Notes: generated from the sequence alone by a model not told the origin. Counted from the first letter of the stretch, positions 51,839 to 63,472 are shown. The stretch: DNA of 64,000 nucleotides from Oceanospirillales bacterium (GCA_018223185.1 JAAEYW010000007.1:1-64000), one strand, 5' to 3'. A program made the numbers and translations.

Positions 51839-53446
51839 ATGGCAACGATAAAAACAAAAATCAACCCGCGTGCGGACGAGTTTCGTGCGAACTATGACGC
51901 AATGGCTTCAGTGGTAACTGACCTGCGTGATAAAGCAGCACAGATCCATCAGGGGGGAGGCAGCAAATACCAGGAACGCCACCTTTCCCGTGGAAAACTG
52001 CTGCCCAGAGAGCGGATTAACGCCCTGCTGGATGAAGGTTCACCACTGCTGGAACTATCCCAGCTGGCCGCGTATAAGGTCTATGACGATGACGTACCTG
52101 CTGCCGGAATCATCACCGGTATCGGCCGCGTCAGCGGCGTTGAGTGCATGATTATAGCCAACGACGCCACCGTAAAGGGCGGCACCTATTTCCCGCTGAC
52201 CGTGAAGAAACATCTGCGGGCTCAGGAGATAGCAGAACAGAATCACCTGCCCTGTATCTACCTGGTGGATTCCGGCGGTGCCAACCTGCCACAACAGGAT
52301 GACGTATTCCCGGACAGGGATCATTTCGGCCGCATTTTCTATAATCAGGCGCGGATGTCTGCCAAAGGGATTCCCCAGATCGCTGTGGTGATGGGACTTT
52401 GTACAGCCGGGGGCGCTTATGTACCGGCGATGGCAGATGAGTCGATCATCGTGCGCAATCAGGGCACTATATTCCTGGCCGGACCACCACTGGTAAAAGC
52501 GGCGACCGGCGAAGTCGTCAGCGCTGAAGACCTGGGTGGTGCCGATGTGCACTGTAAAGTGTCCGGCGTTGCTGACCATTACGCTGAAAACGATCATCAT
52601 GCGCTGGAGATTGCCCGCACCTGTGTGGCAAACCTGAACCGCCGCAAAGAGATCAACATTAAAACCCAGGCGCCAAAAGAGCCACTCTACCCAAGCGATG
52701 AACTCTACGGCATTGTCGGCACCGACCTGAGAAAACCCTACGATGTTCGTGAAGTGATCGCCCGCATCGTCGATGGCTCTGAGTTCGATGAGTTCAAAAA
52801 ACTCTACGGCACAACACTGGTCACCGGTTTTGCCCATATTCACGGTTATCCGGTGGGTATTATCGCCAACAACGGCATCCTGTTCGGTGAGTCCGCACAG
52901 AAAGGGGCGCACTTTATAGAACTATGCTGCCAGCGAAAAATTCCCCTGCTGTTTCTGCAAAACATCACCGGCTTTATGGTCGGTCAGAAGTATGAATCAG
53001 AGGGTATCGCCAAGCACGGGGCCAAGATGGTGATGGCGGTCGCCTGTGCCGATGTGCCTAAATTCACTGTGCTGATCGGCGGTAGTTTCGGGGCCGGTAA
53101 TTACGGTATGTGCGGCCGGGCCTACAGCCCTAACCTGATGTTTATGTGGCCCAACGCCCGCATTTCTGTGATGGGTGGTGAACAGGCGGCGGGCGTTCTG
53201 GCAACCGTTAAACGGGACAATATGGACCGCAACGGTGAGCAGTGGTCTGTTGAAGATGAAGCTTCGTTTAAAAAACCGATCATCGATACCTATGAGCATC
53301 AGGGACACCCCTACTACGCATCTGCCCGTCTCTGGGATGATGGGGTAATTGATCCAAAGCAAACCCGTGACGTGATCGGCATGAGCCTGTCTGCCGCACT
53401 CAATAAGCCGGTGGGTGACACCCACTTCGGCGTATTCCGGATGTAA
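51839..53446 (+). CDS. liuB: Methylcrotonoyl-CoA carboxylase carboxyltransferase subunit
   Basis: The 535-aa beta subunit transfers CO2 from biotin to 3-methylcrotonyl-CoA to form 3-methylglutaconyl-CoA. The carboxyltransferase blocks [35 protein letters not shown] and [15 protein letters not shown] are clear. It works with LiuD, the biotin-carrying subunit, and length fits MccB. The 186 bases between liuA and liuB hold no gene or clear terminator; GGAGAGAAGC precedes the ATG. Confidence 0.94.
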   Translation: MATIKTKINPRADEFRANYDAMASVVTDLRDKAAQIHQGGGSKYQERHLSRGKLLPRERINALLDEGSPLLELSQLAAYKVYDDDVPAAGIITGIGRVSGVECMIIANDATVKGGTYFPLTVKKHLRAQEIAEQNHLPCIYLVDSGGANLPQQDDVFPDRDHFGRIFYNQARMSAKGIPQIAVVMGLCTAGGAYVPAMADESIIVRNQGTIFLAGPPLVKAATGEVVSAEDLGGADVHCKVSGVADHYAENDHHALEIARTCVANLNRRKEINIKTQAPKEPLYPSDELYGIVGTDLRKPYDVREVIARIVDGSEFDEFKKLYGTTLVTGFAHIHGYPVGIIANNGILFGESAQKGAHFIELCCQRKIPLLFLQNITGFMVGQKYESEGIAKHGAKMVMAVACADVPKFTVLIGGSFGAGNYGMCGRAYSPNLMFMWPNARISVMGGEQAAGVLATVKRDNMDRNGEQWSVEDEASFKKPIIDTYEHQGHPYYASARLWDDGVIDPKQTRDVIGMSLSAALNKPVGDTHFGVFRM

Positions 53447-53460
53447 TGGGGAGTTTGCAA

Positions 53461-54264
53461 ATGACAACTGAATATAACCAGTTTGTACTACTGGAAAAGA
53501 GCAGTAACGGCGTCGCAGAGCTGATAATCAATCGCCCTGAAGTACACAACGCCTTCGATGATGGCGTCATTGAGCAGCTGATCCACCGTCTGGAAGCCAC
53601 TCATGAAGACCCTGAAGTGCGGGTTCTGGTGCTGCGTTCACGGGGCAAGAATTTTTCCGCCGGGGCTGATCTGGCCTGGATGAAACGGATGGCCAGCAAC
53701 ACCCATGACGAGAACATGATCGATGCCGGGCGTCTGGCACGACTGATGGAGCTGCTGAACAACCATAGCAAACCCACTATCGCCCTGATTCAGGGCGCCG
53801 CCTATGGTGGCGCGGTCGGCCTGGCAGCCTGTTGCGATATTGTCATTGCCGCTGAAAGCAGCTCATTCTGTCTCTCAGAAGTAAAAATCGGTCTGATTCC
53901 CGCGGTTATCAGCCCCTATGTCGTGCGTGCTATCGGCGAACGTCAGTCACGCCGCTATTTCCTGACAGCAGAACTTTTCACAGCCCGTACCGCCGAGCAG
54001 TTTGGCCTGGTGCATCAGGTGGTGGAAAACGTCGAACAACTTGACGAAGCCTGCGACCGGTTTATCGCCACGCTGCAGAAAAACAGCCCTCAGGGGATGA
54101 AAGCTGCGAAGCAACTTATCTATGCCGTAAGCCAGAAAGAGATCACCGCTGAAGTGATCGATGACACCGCCCGCCGCATTGCGGATATCCGTGTCAGCGA
54201 AGAGGGTCAGGAGGGACTGAGTTCCTTCCTGCAAAAGCGTAAACCGAACTGGATTCAGGAGTAA
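53461..54264 (+). CDS. liuC: Methylglutaconyl-CoA hydratase
   Basis: The 267-aa crotonase-family enzyme hydrates 3-methylglutaconyl-CoA to HMG-CoA. It has NFSAGADLAWMKRMA (oxyanion hole) and GAAYGGAVGLAACCDIVIA, with SEVKIGLIPAVISPYV. I start at 53461, behind GGGGAG, 15 bases past the liuB stop. The longer frame begins at that stop and has no better site. Position between the carboxylase subunits settles the name. Confidence 0.92.
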   Translation: MTTEYNQFVLLEKSSNGVAELIINRPEVHNAFDDGVIEQLIHRLEATHEDPEVRVLVLRSRGKNFSAGADLAWMKRMASNTHDENMIDAGRLARLMELLNNHSKPTIALIQGAAYGGAVGLAACCDIVIAAESSSFCLSEVKIGLIPAVISPYVVRAIGERQSRRYFLTAELFTARTAEQFGLVHQVVENVEQLDEACDRFIATLQKNSPQGMKAAKQLIYAVSQKEITAEVIDDTARRIADIRVSEEGQEGLSSFLQKRKPNWIQE

Positions 54265-54269
54265 GCGGC

Positions 54270-54398
54270 ATGTTTAATAAAATTCTTATAGCTAACCGTG
54301 GGGACCAGTTGCGCAGCAACCTGGCGGCGAAGCCAAATTGCATGCCGACGCACGCAGTGCGTGCAGGCGAGTTCGACACGGAGGCACACCATGTTTAA
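54270..54398 (+). CDS. 42-codon leader ORF made from a duplicated liuD start
   Basis: Six bases after liuC an ATG opens a 42-aa frame whose first 11 residues, [11 protein letters not shown], are the same as the start of LiuD 121 bases downstream. It then diverges (DQLRSNLAAKPNC...) and ends in TAA at 54396-54398, inside the second, complete liuD start. Over 35 bases the two copies differ at three positions. It could act as a leader for translational coupling or be only a scar; expression is not shown. Confidence 0.5.
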   Translation: MFNKILIANRGDQLRSNLAAKPNCMPTHAVRAGEFDTEAHHV

Positions 54399-56382
54399 TA
54401 AAATACTTATCGCTAACCGTGGAGAAATCGCCTGCCGGGTCATTCAGACCGCTCACCGTCTGGGTATTCGCTGTGTCGCTGTCTATTCTGAAGCCGATAA
54501 AAACGCCCGTCATGTGGCGATGGCCGATGAAGCATTTCTGCTCGGACCTGCGCCCAGCAATGAAAGCTATCTTCGCGGCGACAAAATTCTGGAGATCGCT
54601 AAACTATCCGGCGCTCAGGCAGTTCATCCCGGCTATGGTTTTCTCTCAGAAAACGCGGCGTTTGCCAAATCCTGTTTTGATAACGGGATTGAGTTTATCG
54701 GGCCACCTACCAGCGCTATCGAAGCGATGGGTTCCAAGTCGGCCGCTAAGGAGATTATGTCTCACGCAGCGGTCCCACTGGTGCCCGGCTATCACGGCGA
54801 AGATCAGACCCCGTCGGTGTTAAAAGAGGAGTCTGTCCGCTGTGGTTTCCCTCAGCTACTGAAAGCGGTCGCTGGCGGCGGCGGTAAGGGCATGCGGGTC
54901 GTTAACTCGATCGATGAGTTCGATGAGGCACTTAAATCCGCCTGCCGTGAAGCTAAAAACGCTTTTGGTAATCCGGATATGCTGATTGAACGCTATCTGA
55001 CCCAGCCACGCCACGTTGAAATTCAGGTGTTCTGTGATAAGCAGGGTAACGGCGTTTACCTGGCAGAACGTGATTGTTCAGTGCAGCGTCGCCATCAGAA
55101 AGTAATCGAAGAAGCCCCTGCGCCCAACCTGGCAGATGAAACACGCAAAGCGATGGGTGAAGCCGCCGTTCGTGCAGCTCAGGCAATCGACTATGTCGGT
55201 GCCGGTACGGTTGAGTTTCTGTATGACGTAGATGGCTCCTTCTATTTTATGGAGATGAATACCCGCCTGCAGGTTGAACATCCGGTTACCGAGATGATTA
55301 CCGGACAGGATCTGGTGGAGTGGCAACTGCGCATTGCCAGCGGTGAACCTCTGCCGCTGCAGCAGGATGAGATTCGTATCAGCGGCCATGCGCTGGAAGC
55401 ACGGGTCTATGCCGAAGACCCGGATAACGACTTCCTCCCGGCTACCGGGACCTTACGCTATCTGCGTACACCACAGGAAAGTCAGCACGTTCGGGTTGAT
55501 ACCGGCGTCGTTGAAGGCGACGAAGTCAGCGTATTCTATGATCCGATGATCGCCAAACTGATCGTCTGGGATGATAATCGCGACCGCGCCATCGCTCGGA
55601 TGGAACAGGCTCTGGAGGAATACCGTATCAGCGGTCTGAAAACCAACCTGCGATTCCTGCGCAATCTTGCTGGCAGTGCGCCTTTCAAAGCACTGGACCT
55701 GGATACCGGTTTCATTGATAAACATGAAGCTTTACTGTTCCCGGCGAGCAATCTGAACAGTGCATTCTGCCTGGTAATGGCCGCCTGCTTCTTCAGCGAG
55801 AAAAGCAAGCAGCAAGCCAATAACCCGGATGACCCGTATTCACCGTTTGGTTACCAGAACAGCTGGCGACTTAACTCCGAGTATGCCCGCCCACTGACAC
55901 TGATACATGCTGATACCCACTATCAGCTGAGTATTCTGGAAAGTGGTGCTCAAGGTCAGTATGTGGTTCAGATCGATGATGCCAGCTATCAGGTCACAGC
56001 TCAGCTGAATGATGACCTGCTGAACGTTGTTATCAACGGCCACAGACTCAGCGTTCACCTGTACAACGATGGCGACCATCTGACACTGTTCCACGAAGGC
56101 GAGCAGTTTATCTGTGAGCAGCATCGGGAAACCTTTGGCAGTGATGACCATGCCGGTGACAACAGCCTGATGGCACCGATGAACGGAGCCGTGGTGGCAG
56201 TGCTGGCTGAACCGGGACAAGTGGTTAAAGCGGGAGAAACCCTGGTCATCATGGAAGCGATGAAGATGGAACACAGTCTCAAAGCGCCTCATGACGGCAT
56301 AGTGGCTGAGATCTATTTCGCCGAAGGTGACCTGGTTGAAGACGGTGCTGAACTCATCTCTCTGGAAGTAACGGAGGCATAG
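54391..56382 (+). CDS. liuD: Methylcrotonoyl-CoA carboxylase biotin subunit
   Basis: The 663-aa alpha subunit has an N-terminal biotin carboxylase (residues 1-445; [18 protein letters not shown], the ATP-grasp Gly-rich loop [12 protein letters not shown], and [17 protein letters not shown]). A BT-like linker and a C-terminal biotinyl domain follow, with the biotin Lys in EAMKMEHS. It supplies carboxybiotin to LiuB. The start at 54391 has GGAGG six bases upstream and is the only one in frame that avoids the duplicated sequence. The 127 bases between liuC and this ATG include the partial duplicate start at 54270. Confidence 0.94.
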   Translation: MFNKILIANRGEIACRVIQTAHRLGIRCVAVYSEADKNARHVAMADEAFLLGPAPSNESYLRGDKILEIAKLSGAQAVHPGYGFLSENAAFAKSCFDNGIEFIGPPTSAIEAMGSKSAAKEIMSHAAVPLVPGYHGEDQTPSVLKEESVRCGFPQLLKAVAGGGGKGMRVVNSIDEFDEALKSACREAKNAFGNPDMLIERYLTQPRHVEIQVFCDKQGNGVYLAERDCSVQRRHQKVIEEAPAPNLADETRKAMGEAAVRAAQAIDYVGAGTVEFLYDVDGSFYFMEMNTRLQVEHPVTEMITGQDLVEWQLRIASGEPLPLQQDEIRISGHALEARVYAEDPDNDFLPATGTLRYLRTPQESQHVRVDTGVVEGDEVSVFYDPMIAKLIVWDDNRDRAIARMEQALEEYRISGLKTNLRFLRNLAGSAPFKALDLDTGFIDKHEALLFPASNLNSAFCLVMAACFFSEKSKQQANNPDDPYSPFGYQNSWRLNSEYARPLTLIHADTHYQLSILESGAQGQYVVQIDDASYQVTAQLNDDLLNVVINGHRLSVHLYNDGDHLTLFHEGEQFICEQHRETFGSDDHAGDNSLMAPMNGAVVAVLAEPGQVVKAGETLVIMEAMKMEHSLKAPHDGIVAEIYFAEGDLVEDGAELISLEVTEA

Positions 56383-56384
56383 GT

Positions 56385-57287
56385 ATGGCATTTCCTAAAC
56401 ACCTGCGTCTGTTTGAAATGGGTGCCCGGGACGGTTTACAGAACGAACCCGGACCTGTGATCGATACAGCGATCAAAATTGAGCTGATTAACCGGCTCAG
56501 TGAAACCGGCCTGACCCATATAGAAGCGGCCAGTTTTGTGTCGCCTAAATGGGTGCCACAGATGGGTGATGCCAGCGCTGTAATGACGGGTATCAAACGT
56601 AAACCCGGCGTTACCTACTCGGCACTGACCCCCAACCTGAAAGGCCTTGAGGAGGCAATTGCCGCGGGAGCGGACGAGGTAGCCGTGTTTGGTGCTGCCT
56701 CAGAAGCCTTCACCCAAAAGAATATCAACTGCTCTATCAGCGAAAGCCTGGAACGTTTTGCTCCGGTAATTGAACTCGCGCAAGCCAGCAATATCCGTGT
56801 TCGTGGCTATGTGTCCACGGTGATGGGCTGTCCCTATGAGGGCGAGATTGACCCGGCTCAGGTGGCTGCGGTCAGCCGGGAGTTACTGGATATGGGCTGC
56901 TATGAGATCTCGCTGGGCGACACTATCGGCGTCGGCACGCCGATGAAAGCTAAACGAATGCTGGAAGCCGTGAGCAAACAAGTGCCTGTCGAAAAGCTGG
57001 CCGCTCATTTCCACGACACTTACGGGCAGGCGCTGGCTAACCTGTATGCCGTTGTCGAGGAAGGGATCACAGTAATCGATGCATCCGTTGCAGGCCTGGG
57101 TGGCTGCCCTTACGCCAAAGGCGCTTCGGGCAATGTGGCCACTGAAGATGTGCTCTATATGTTGAACGGACTGGGCATCGAAACCGGTGTCGATCTGAAC
57201 AAACTGGCACAAACAGGACACTGGATCACGCAACAACTGGGTCGAACCAGCGGTTCTAAAGTGGCTCTGGCCATCGGTTGTCAATAA
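56385..57287 (+). CDS. liuE: Hydroxymethylglutaryl-CoA lyase
   Basis: The 300-aa TIM-barrel enzyme splits HMG-CoA to acetoacetate and acetyl-CoA, the last liu step. The family signatures are [13 protein letters not shown] (metal and Arg), [15 protein letters not shown] and [19 protein letters not shown], with the catalytic Cys. It starts two bases past the liuD stop and shares GGAGG from the end of liuD. No terminator is obvious in 57288-57457; GGGTTTACCC is a short palindrome there. Confidence 0.95.
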   Translation: MAFPKHLRLFEMGARDGLQNEPGPVIDTAIKIELINRLSETGLTHIEAASFVSPKWVPQMGDASAVMTGIKRKPGVTYSALTPNLKGLEEAIAAGADEVAVFGAASEAFTQKNINCSISESLERFAPVIELAQASNIRVRGYVSTVMGCPYEGEIDPAQVAAVSRELLDMGCYEISLGDTIGVGTPMKAKRMLEAVSKQVPVEKLAAHFHDTYGQALANLYAVVEEGITVIDASVAGLGGCPYAKGASGNVATEDVLYMLNGLGIETGVDLNKLAQTGHWITQQLGRTSGSKVALAIGCQ

Positions 57288-57457
57288 ATACAAAAAGTAC
57301 GCTGCAGAGGTAAATATCTGTCTTAAAACTTTCCTCTTGAAAGAAAGTAAGGGTTTACCCTAATATAAGATAAATAACCGGGTTCCAGTTGATTCTGGAC
57401 CCTGCTATCAACTTTGCTTATCTGCTCTGACGGACAAAAATAATACGGAGTAATACA

Positions 57458-58036
57458 ATGTCTCAACCTGATCATATTACCGCGCTGGATCTGCACTATC
57501 CGTCACGGGAAGAGCTGCCCGATGACGTTAAAAAATATTTCGATGTCTGCGATGAAAAGCTGGGGATGATTCCTAATGTCCTCAAAGCCTACAGTCAGAA
57601 TCTTGCTCAGCTAGAGGTGTTTTCCCGCTTCTATAATGAGTTGATGTTCGGCGATAGCAACCTGACCACTCTTGAGCGGGAGATGATTGCGGTAGCCGTT
57701 TCATCTCAAAACCACTGTTTTTACTGTATCGCAGCCCATGGCGCAGCGGTAAGAAACTACTCCGGTGACCCGGCGCTGGGTGAGTTGATTGCGATTAACT
57801 ACCGCGCTGCGGATCTGTCACAACGTCACCGGGCAATGCTGGACTTTGCTGTTAAGATGACAGTATCACCAGACTGTATCGAAGAGAGTGACCGCCAGGC
57901 GCTCCGTGATGCCGGTTTTAGCGACCGGGATATCTGGGACATTGCCAATGTGGTTGGATTCTACAACATGACGAACCGGGTAGCCGGTGCGGTGGATATG
58001 CAGCCAAACCCTGAATACCACTCGCAGGCCCGCTAA
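57458..58036 (+). CDS. AhpD/CMD-family peroxidase-related protein
   Basis: The 192-aa protein is a carboxymuconolactone-decarboxylase-like fold with the AhpD redox motif, here NHCFYCIAAHGAAVR (C-x2-C and His near residues 86-95). Such proteins reduce hydroperoxides with partner thiols. It follows liuE after 170 bases and precedes an acyl-CoA ligase, an association common in liu regions; its role there is unknown. Confidence 0.85.
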   Translation: MSQPDHITALDLHYPSREELPDDVKKYFDVCDEKLGMIPNVLKAYSQNLAQLEVFSRFYNELMFGDSNLTTLEREMIAVAVSSQNHCFYCIAAHGAAVRNYSGDPALGELIAINYRAADLSQRHRAMLDFAVKMTVSPDCIEESDRQALRDAGFSDRDIWDIANVVGFYNMTNRVAGAVDMQPNPEYHSQAR

Positions 58037-58163
58037 CTGACCGACAGTTAGCGATGAGAAGCACACAACTGAGATAAACAGGTTCCGGACTGGTTCCGCT
58101 GAATGAATGACCGTCCGGCACCTGACTACCCTCAATGTATAAAAATAATGAAGGGATGAAGCA

Positions 58164-59855
58164 ATGAGTAATGCACAACCCAGTTATACCAGCGGTACCA
58201 GCAACACTCCCCTGCTGGGCATGACGATCGGCGATAAATTTGATGAAATCTGCGCCACCTATCCTGAGAATGATGCGCTGATCGTTCACTATCAGGATAT
58301 TCGCTGGACCTACGCCGAACTGAAAGAGAAAGTTGAACAGTGTGCCCGCGCCCTGCTGGCTGTGGGTGTTCAACCCGGCGACCGCATCGGAATGTGGTCA
58401 CCCAACACAGCCCAGTGGACAATAACCCAGTTTGCCACGGCAAAGGTTGGCGCCATTCTGGTGAATATCAATCCAGCCTACCGTTTGCATGAGCTGGAAT
58501 ATGCACTGAATCAGTCCGGCACCAAATATCTGGTTACTGCCGACAGTTTCAAATCGTCTAATTACACCGCGATGCTTCTGGAACTGGCACCGGAACTGAA
58601 CAGCTGCGAGATCGGCCAGCTAAAGTCAGCAAAACTGAAAACCCTTGAATGCATTATCAACCTGTCAGATGAGCAGCACCCGGGTATGTGGCGCTGGAAC
58701 GCCTTTGTTAAACAAGCCGACAAAGTGGATCTGCAGCAGGTTAAAGATATTCAGGCAACCCTGCAGTTTGATGACCCGATCAATATTCAGTACACCTCCG
58801 GAACCACGGGTTTCCCCAAAGGGGCTACCCTGAGTCACCATAACATTCTCAACAACGGCTTCTTTGTCGCTGAAAGTCAGAACTTTACCAACAAGGACCG
58901 GCTGGTTATACCGGTGCCACTCTACCACTGTTTCGGCATGGTGATGGGCAACCTGGGCTGTATGACTCATGGCGCAACCATGATCTATCCCACCGAAGGT
59001 TTTGAGCCTAAGGCGGTTCTGGAAGCGGTCGAGAAGGAGAAAGCCACCGCGTTGTACGGTGTGCCGACCATGTTTATTGCCGAGCTGGAGCATCCGGACT
59101 TCGAAAGCTACGACCTCTCAAGCCTGCGTACCGGCATTATGGCGGGTTCTATCTGTCCTGCCGAGGTCATGAAAGCGGTGAACTCCAGAATGCATATGAA
59201 AGAGGTGCAGATCGCTTACGGCATGACGGAAACCAGCCCGGTCTCCACCCAGACCCGGGCAGATGATCCGTTCGAGAAACAGGTCACCACCGTTGGCCGT
59301 ACCCAGCCCCACCTGGAAAGCAAAATTGTCGATCCGATCACCGGGCGGATATTACCACGGGGCGAGATCGGTGAACTGTGTACCCGCGGTTACAGTGTGA
59401 TGATCCGCTACTGGAACAATGAAGAGGGAACCCGGGGTGCCATCGATGAAAGCCACTGGATGCATACCGGAGACCTGGCCACGATGGATGAAGAGGGTTA
59501 TATCCAGATCGTTGGCCGGATTAAAGATATGGTTATCCGTGGCGGTGAGAACGTCTATCCGAAAGAGATCGAAGAGTTTCTCTACACCCACCCGAATATC
59601 ATTGATGTCCAGGTCACCGGTGTGCCGGATAAAAAATACGGTGAGGAGCTGATTGCCTGGGTTAAATTGTCGGGTGACTCTGACAGCGTTACCGAAGAGC
59701 AGCTCAGAGATTTCTGTAAGGGACAGATCACTCACTTCAAAATCCCACGCTACTTTAAGTTTGTTGACGAATTTCCGATGACCGTGACCGGTAAGATTCA
59801 GAAATTCAAGATGCGCGAGATCTCTATCAAAGAACTGGGCCTGGATGATATCTGA
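58164..59855 (+). CDS. AMP-forming acyl-CoA synthetase
   Basis: The 563-aa ligase has the ANL signature [20 protein letters not shown] and the A5/A8 blocks [15 protein letters not shown] and [23 protein letters not shown]. The catalytic Lys near the C-terminus lies in [12 protein letters not shown]. It activates a carboxylic acid to its CoA ester. The closest relatives are medium-chain or short branched-chain ligases of the ACSF2 type. Its length is too short for acetoacetyl-CoA synthetase (about 650 aa). The gene neighbourhood suggests an acid from branched-chain or isoprenoid catabolism as substrate. Confidence 0.88.
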   Translation: MSNAQPSYTSGTSNTPLLGMTIGDKFDEICATYPENDALIVHYQDIRWTYAELKEKVEQCARALLAVGVQPGDRIGMWSPNTAQWTITQFATAKVGAILVNINPAYRLHELEYALNQSGTKYLVTADSFKSSNYTAMLLELAPELNSCEIGQLKSAKLKTLECIINLSDEQHPGMWRWNAFVKQADKVDLQQVKDIQATLQFDDPINIQYTSGTTGFPKGATLSHHNILNNGFFVAESQNFTNKDRLVIPVPLYHCFGMVMGNLGCMTHGATMIYPTEGFEPKAVLEAVEKEKATALYGVPTMFIAELEHPDFESYDLSSLRTGIMAGSICPAEVMKAVNSRMHMKEVQIAYGMTETSPVSTQTRADDPFEKQVTTVGRTQPHLESKIVDPITGRILPRGEIGELCTRGYSVMIRYWNNEEGTRGAIDESHWMHTGDLATMDEEGYIQIVGRIKDMVIRGGENVYPKEIEEFLYTHPNIIDVQVTGVPDKKYGEELIAWVKLSGDSDSVTEEQLRDFCKGQITHFKIPRYFKFVDEFPMTVTGKIQKFKMREISIKELGLDDI

Positions 59856-59882
59856 CAGGTCGTTTAATCGCTAAAATCACAG

Positions 59883-59949
59883 GGCTCAGCTTTCGTTAAC
59901 GTCAGGTTATAAGCTTGAAGTTAAAAAAAAGCTGAGCCTTTTTTTATTG
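59883..59949 (+). terminator. Long-loop terminator after acyl-CoA ligase
   Basis: GGCTCAGCTTT pairs with AAAGCTGAGCC, 11 perfect pairs around a loop of about 34 bases, followed by seven T. It ends just before the methyltransferase gene. Confidence 0.8.
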
Positions 59950-59966
59950 ACCTGTCTGGAATCAAC

Positions 59967-60785
59967 ATGGATATAGATCAGCACTACAGTGATCACATGG
60001 AAGAAACCTCCCTGCTGGATCAGCTTCACCAACGCTATCCCGACGGTCCGACACTCTATCAGCTGGCACCGATAGATCAGCTGCATATCGGCGGTATCAA
60101 AGCCTCCGAAAAGTTACTGCAGCAGCTGGAACTGATCCAACCCGGGCGCATTCTGGAGATCGGCAGCGGAGCGGGCGGACTGATGCGGATGATCCGCAGC
60201 CAGTGCAGCGCAGAAATCATCGGGATTGATATCACCCACCGCTTCAATGCCCTGAACAGCGCGATCACTCGCCTGACCCGCATACCGGCATCGCCCGTTA
60301 TTACCTGCGACGCCCAGCAGCTCCCCTTTACCAATAACAGCTTTGACTGCATTATTTTTCAACACAGCTTACTTAATATTCCGGATACAGCACGCTGTCT
60401 GCAGGAGTGTCACCGAGTTCTGGATAATGAAGGCTCGCTACTGCTGCATGAAGTACTTGAAGGTCCGGACCCACAGCGGATGCACTACCCGGTGCCCTGG
60501 GCGCGCAGCGCAGATCAATCACATCTGATCAGCTATACGGCGTTATACGAATTACTTCAGGCAAGTGGTTTTCAACTCAAGCGCGCCGAAAACTGGTCTG
60601 AAGAGGCATTGCAATGGCGTCAGCGACAAGCCGAGAAAGAAAAAGAGAAAAAAACTGAAGCACCGCAGATTTCACCGTCTCAGATACTCGGTGAAGATTT
60701 TAACAAGATGGGCCCCAATGTGATCGCCAATCTCACTGAAGGCGCGGTAGAGGTATGGCAACTGAGTTGTATCGCGAAAGGATAA
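59967..60785 (+). CDS. SAM-dependent methyltransferase, class I
   Basis: The 272-aa protein has motif I ILEIGSGAGGLMRMI (residues 52-66), the acidic motif II EIIGIDITHRF and motif IV DCIIFQHSLLNIPDT. It resembles UbiE/type 11 methyltransferases; the substrate is not known. The region past 200 is highly charged (Glu, Lys). It starts 18 bases after the preceding terminator and is followed by rhlE after 75 bases. Confidence 0.85.
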   Translation: MDIDQHYSDHMEETSLLDQLHQRYPDGPTLYQLAPIDQLHIGGIKASEKLLQQLELIQPGRILEIGSGAGGLMRMIRSQCSAEIIGIDITHRFNALNSAITRLTRIPASPVITCDAQQLPFTNNSFDCIIFQHSLLNIPDTARCLQECHRVLDNEGSLLLHEVLEGPDPQRMHYPVPWARSADQSHLISYTALYELLQASGFQLKRAENWSEEALQWRQRQAEKEKEKKTEAPQISPSQILGEDFNKMGPNVIANLTEGAVEVWQLSCIAKG

Positions 60786-60860
60786 TCACTGCCATTCGCT
60801 CTGCCTTTCCTGTATCCTTCGCGCTCGTCATTTTGACAATTCTGTTTATAGAGAGAGTGC

Positions 60861-62354
60861 ATGAAATTTACTGATCTGGGCCTGTCGGCACCGATACTTG
60901 ATGCTGTTACCGATAAAGGTTACGAGACCCCTTCCCCCATTCAGGCTCAGGCGATTCCGGCCGTTCTGGAGGGCAAGGATCTGATGGCCGCCGCCCAGAC
61001 CGGTACCGGTAAAACCGCCGGTTTTACCCTGCCTCTTCTGGAACTGCTGAGCCGTGGTGAACGTGCCCACGGCAATCAGATCCGTGCACTGATTCTCACC
61101 CCGACCCGTGAACTGGCCGCTCAGGTTGCTGAAAGCGTTCAGGACTATGGTAAACATCTGCCACTACGCTCAGCCGTTGTCTTTGGCGGTGTCAGCATCA
61201 ACCCACAGATGATGCAGCTGCGCAAAGGTGTCGATATTCTTATCGCCACCCCCGGCCGTCTGATGGATCTGTATAATCAGAACGCCGTTAAATTCAACAA
61301 AGTTGAAGTACTGGTGCTGGATGAAGCAGACCGGATGCTGGATATGGGCTTTATCCACGACATCAAAAAGATCATCAATCTGCTGCCTAAACAGCGTCAG
61401 AACCTGATGTTCTCAGCCACGTTCTCTGAGTCGATCCGTAATCTTGCCAAAGGCCTGGTCAATAACCCGGTAGAGATCTCGGTCACGCCGCGTAATACGA
61501 CCTCCACCAATGTGAAACAGTGGATCTGTCCGGTTGATAAGAAGCAGAAATCAGCACTGTTCAGCAACCTGCTCGAGGAACACCAATGGCATCAGGTGCT
61601 GGTGTTTACCCGCACTAAACGTGGCGCTAACCAGTTATGTAAGCACCTGGATGCGAGTGGCGTTAATGCTGCGGCAATTCACGGCAACAAGAGCCAGGGA
61701 GCCCGCACCAAAGCCCTGCTGGAGTTTAAACAGGGCAAAATTCAGGTATTGGTAGCAACCGATATCGCCGCGCGGGGCCTTGATATCGATCAGCTGCCAC
61801 AGGTTGTCAACTTTGATCTGCCCAATGTACCAGAAGACTATGTTCACCGGATCGGTCGTACCGGGCGCGCCGGCGCCAGCGGTCAGGCGATATCACTGGT
61901 GAGTGCAGATGAATTTGATCAGCTGTCGGATATCGAACATCTGATTGGCCGGGTACTTGATCGGGAAGAGGTGCTGGGTTTCCAGCCTCTGCACAACCTG
62001 CCCGAGTCCAGTCTTAATAGCCGCAAACGCAAGCCGAACAAACCGAAAAGAGCCAAACCTCAGAGCGAACATAAGGATGGCCAGCGCTCTGCAGATGTTG
62101 CCCGTGGCCACAAGCCTGCGGGTAAAAATAAGCGCCATCGCGCCAGCGCCGGAAACCGTCAGGAACACACCCCGGCAGCAGGTAAACCCGCGCAACGTAA
62201 ACCGGCACAGCCAAAAGCTGCCCAGAGCAAATCCTCAGGCACCAGCCAGCAACCGGCGAACCGCGGCAGTCGCTCGAATACCGGCGGTAACAGCCCGGCT
62301 AAACCGGGCAACCGTCGTCCGGCACGCGGTAAACCGGGTATTTCACGCGGCTGA
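60861..62354 (+). CDS. rhlE: ATP-dependent RNA helicase RhlE
   Basis: The 497-aa DEAD-box helicase has Q motif PIQAQAIP, motif [13 protein letters not shown], motif [15 protein letters not shown], motif III SATFS and motif [12 protein letters not shown]. After about residue 385 a low-complexity tail rich in Lys, Pro, Ala, Asn and Arg replaces any folded domain, as in RhlE relatives, and probably binds RNA. It helps ribosome assembly and RNA turnover, especially in cold. Single gene with GAGAGAG upstream. Confidence 0.94.
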   Translation: MKFTDLGLSAPILDAVTDKGYETPSPIQAQAIPAVLEGKDLMAAAQTGTGKTAGFTLPLLELLSRGERAHGNQIRALILTPTRELAAQVAESVQDYGKHLPLRSAVVFGGVSINPQMMQLRKGVDILIATPGRLMDLYNQNAVKFNKVEVLVLDEADRMLDMGFIHDIKKIINLLPKQRQNLMFSATFSESIRNLAKGLVNNPVEISVTPRNTTSTNVKQWICPVDKKQKSALFSNLLEEHQWHQVLVFTRTKRGANQLCKHLDASGVNAAAIHGNKSQGARTKALLEFKQGKIQVLVATDIAARGLDIDQLPQVVNFDLPNVPEDYVHRIGRTGRAGASGQAISLVSADEFDQLSDIEHLIGRVLDREEVLGFQPLHNLPESSLNSRKRKPNKPKRAKPQSEHKDGQRSADVARGHKPAGKNKRHRASAGNRQEHTPAAGKPAQRKPAQPKAAQSKSSGTSQQPANRGSRSNTGGNSPAKPGNRRPARGKPGISRG

Positions 62355-62447
62355 AGTTTTTTTGGCGACAGATACCCGGGTGGAAATCGTCACCTTTTCA
62401 GGTAAAGTGCTACCCTCATCCAGAAACTGAAATGAGCAGGTAGCACT

Positions 62448-63386
62448 ATGCGTTTTCTCTTCATCGGTGCCGGTGGAATCGGCTGCTATTACGGCGCCAG
62501 ACTTCAGCTTCAGGGCCATCAGGTAGCATACCTGGCCCGGGGCAAGCATCTTCAGGCGCTGCAGCAGAACGGTCTGCAGGTGACGCACCCTGATCTCAGC
62601 TTTAACCAGGCCGTTAACGCTTTAGATATTGATACGCTTCAAAGCCATTACCAGTGCGCTGATTTCGACCTTATCCTGCTGACTCTCAAAGCAGGCGCTA
62701 CAACCCCTATCCTGCAACAATTAAGCACCTGGCTGAAAACCGCTGAGGTGCCAGTTTTATCACTACAAAACGGTGTCGATAACGAACCATTAATTGAACA
62801 GGCACTGGGACGCTCTCGCACGCTGGGAGGGCTGGCAGTGAGAATCGGAGGTCACATTATCGCACCGGGCAAGATTGAGGCCACAGGCCCCGCTCAGGTG
62901 GTAATGGGTAGCTGGCCAAATCACCACAGTGAGCATATTTTCAGCCCTGAAGCATTAGCGCCATTCGCTGAGGCATTAAATCAGGCGGGTATTCCTGCCC
63001 GACTCAGTGCGGATATCCGTCATGAACTGTGGCGCAAACTTCTGATCAATAATGGCGTAAACCCTCTGTCCGCTTTAACCAGACTCGACACCCGTTCGCT
63101 GACATCACACCCTGCCTTCGGTAAAACCGTATACCGTATGATGCAGGAAGTCGCGGCGGTATCCATAGCCGATGATGTCATACTCAGTAAGCGGGATGTA
63201 GATGAGATGTTTGAGCTGATCAGCAGCTTTGATGCCATCAAAACATCAATGCTGGTCGACAAGGAGAAAGGACGGCCTCTGGAGCTGGATGGCATCAGCG
63301 GCGCGGTGATACAACGAGCCATTCAGTTAAACATTGATGTACCAAACACCGAGCTTGTTCATGCATTGCTTCAGCAACAGGAATGA
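62448..63386 (+). CDS. panE: 2-dehydropantoate 2-reductase family protein
   Basis: The 312-aa protein has the N-terminal NADPH fold FIGAGGIGCYYGARLQLQG and the ApbA C-terminal blocks LWRKLLINNGVNPLSALTR (catalytic Lys) and RPLELDGISGAVIQRA. It reduces ketopantoate to pantoate for coenzyme A, or another 2-keto acid in related enzymes. Length and motifs fit PanE. It starts 94 bases after rhlE. Confidence 0.88.
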   Translation: MRFLFIGAGGIGCYYGARLQLQGHQVAYLARGKHLQALQQNGLQVTHPDLSFNQAVNALDIDTLQSHYQCADFDLILLTLKAGATTPILQQLSTWLKTAEVPVLSLQNGVDNEPLIEQALGRSRTLGGLAVRIGGHIIAPGKIEATGPAQVVMGSWPNHHSEHIFSPEALAPFAEALNQAGIPARLSADIRHELWRKLLINNGVNPLSALTRLDTRSLTSHPAFGKTVYRMMQEVAAVSIADDVILSKRDVDEMFELISSFDAIKTSMLVDKEKGRPLELDGISGAVIQRAIQLNIDVPNTELVHALLQQQE

Positions 63387-63410
63387 GCTGCCTTTTATTT
63401 ATTAACCTTT

Positions 63411-63453
63411 TCACCCCTTTTCTCCAGAGTGTTTTTCTCTGAAAAAAGGGGCT
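63411..63453. terminator. Hairpin between panE and HopJ-family gene
   Basis: CCCCTTTTCTCCAGAG pairs imperfectly with CTCTGAAAAAAGGGG. It could be a weak terminator or attenuator, but no T-run follows on the plus strand. Confidence 0.4.
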
Positions 63454-63472
63454 TAACAAAACAGGAGTCCCG

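Noticed and set aside
58164..59855. Acetoacetyl-CoA synthetase completing leucine breakdown
   Set aside because: At 563 aa it is shorter than AacS (about 650 aa) and its motifs are closer to medium-chain or branched acyl-CoA ligases.
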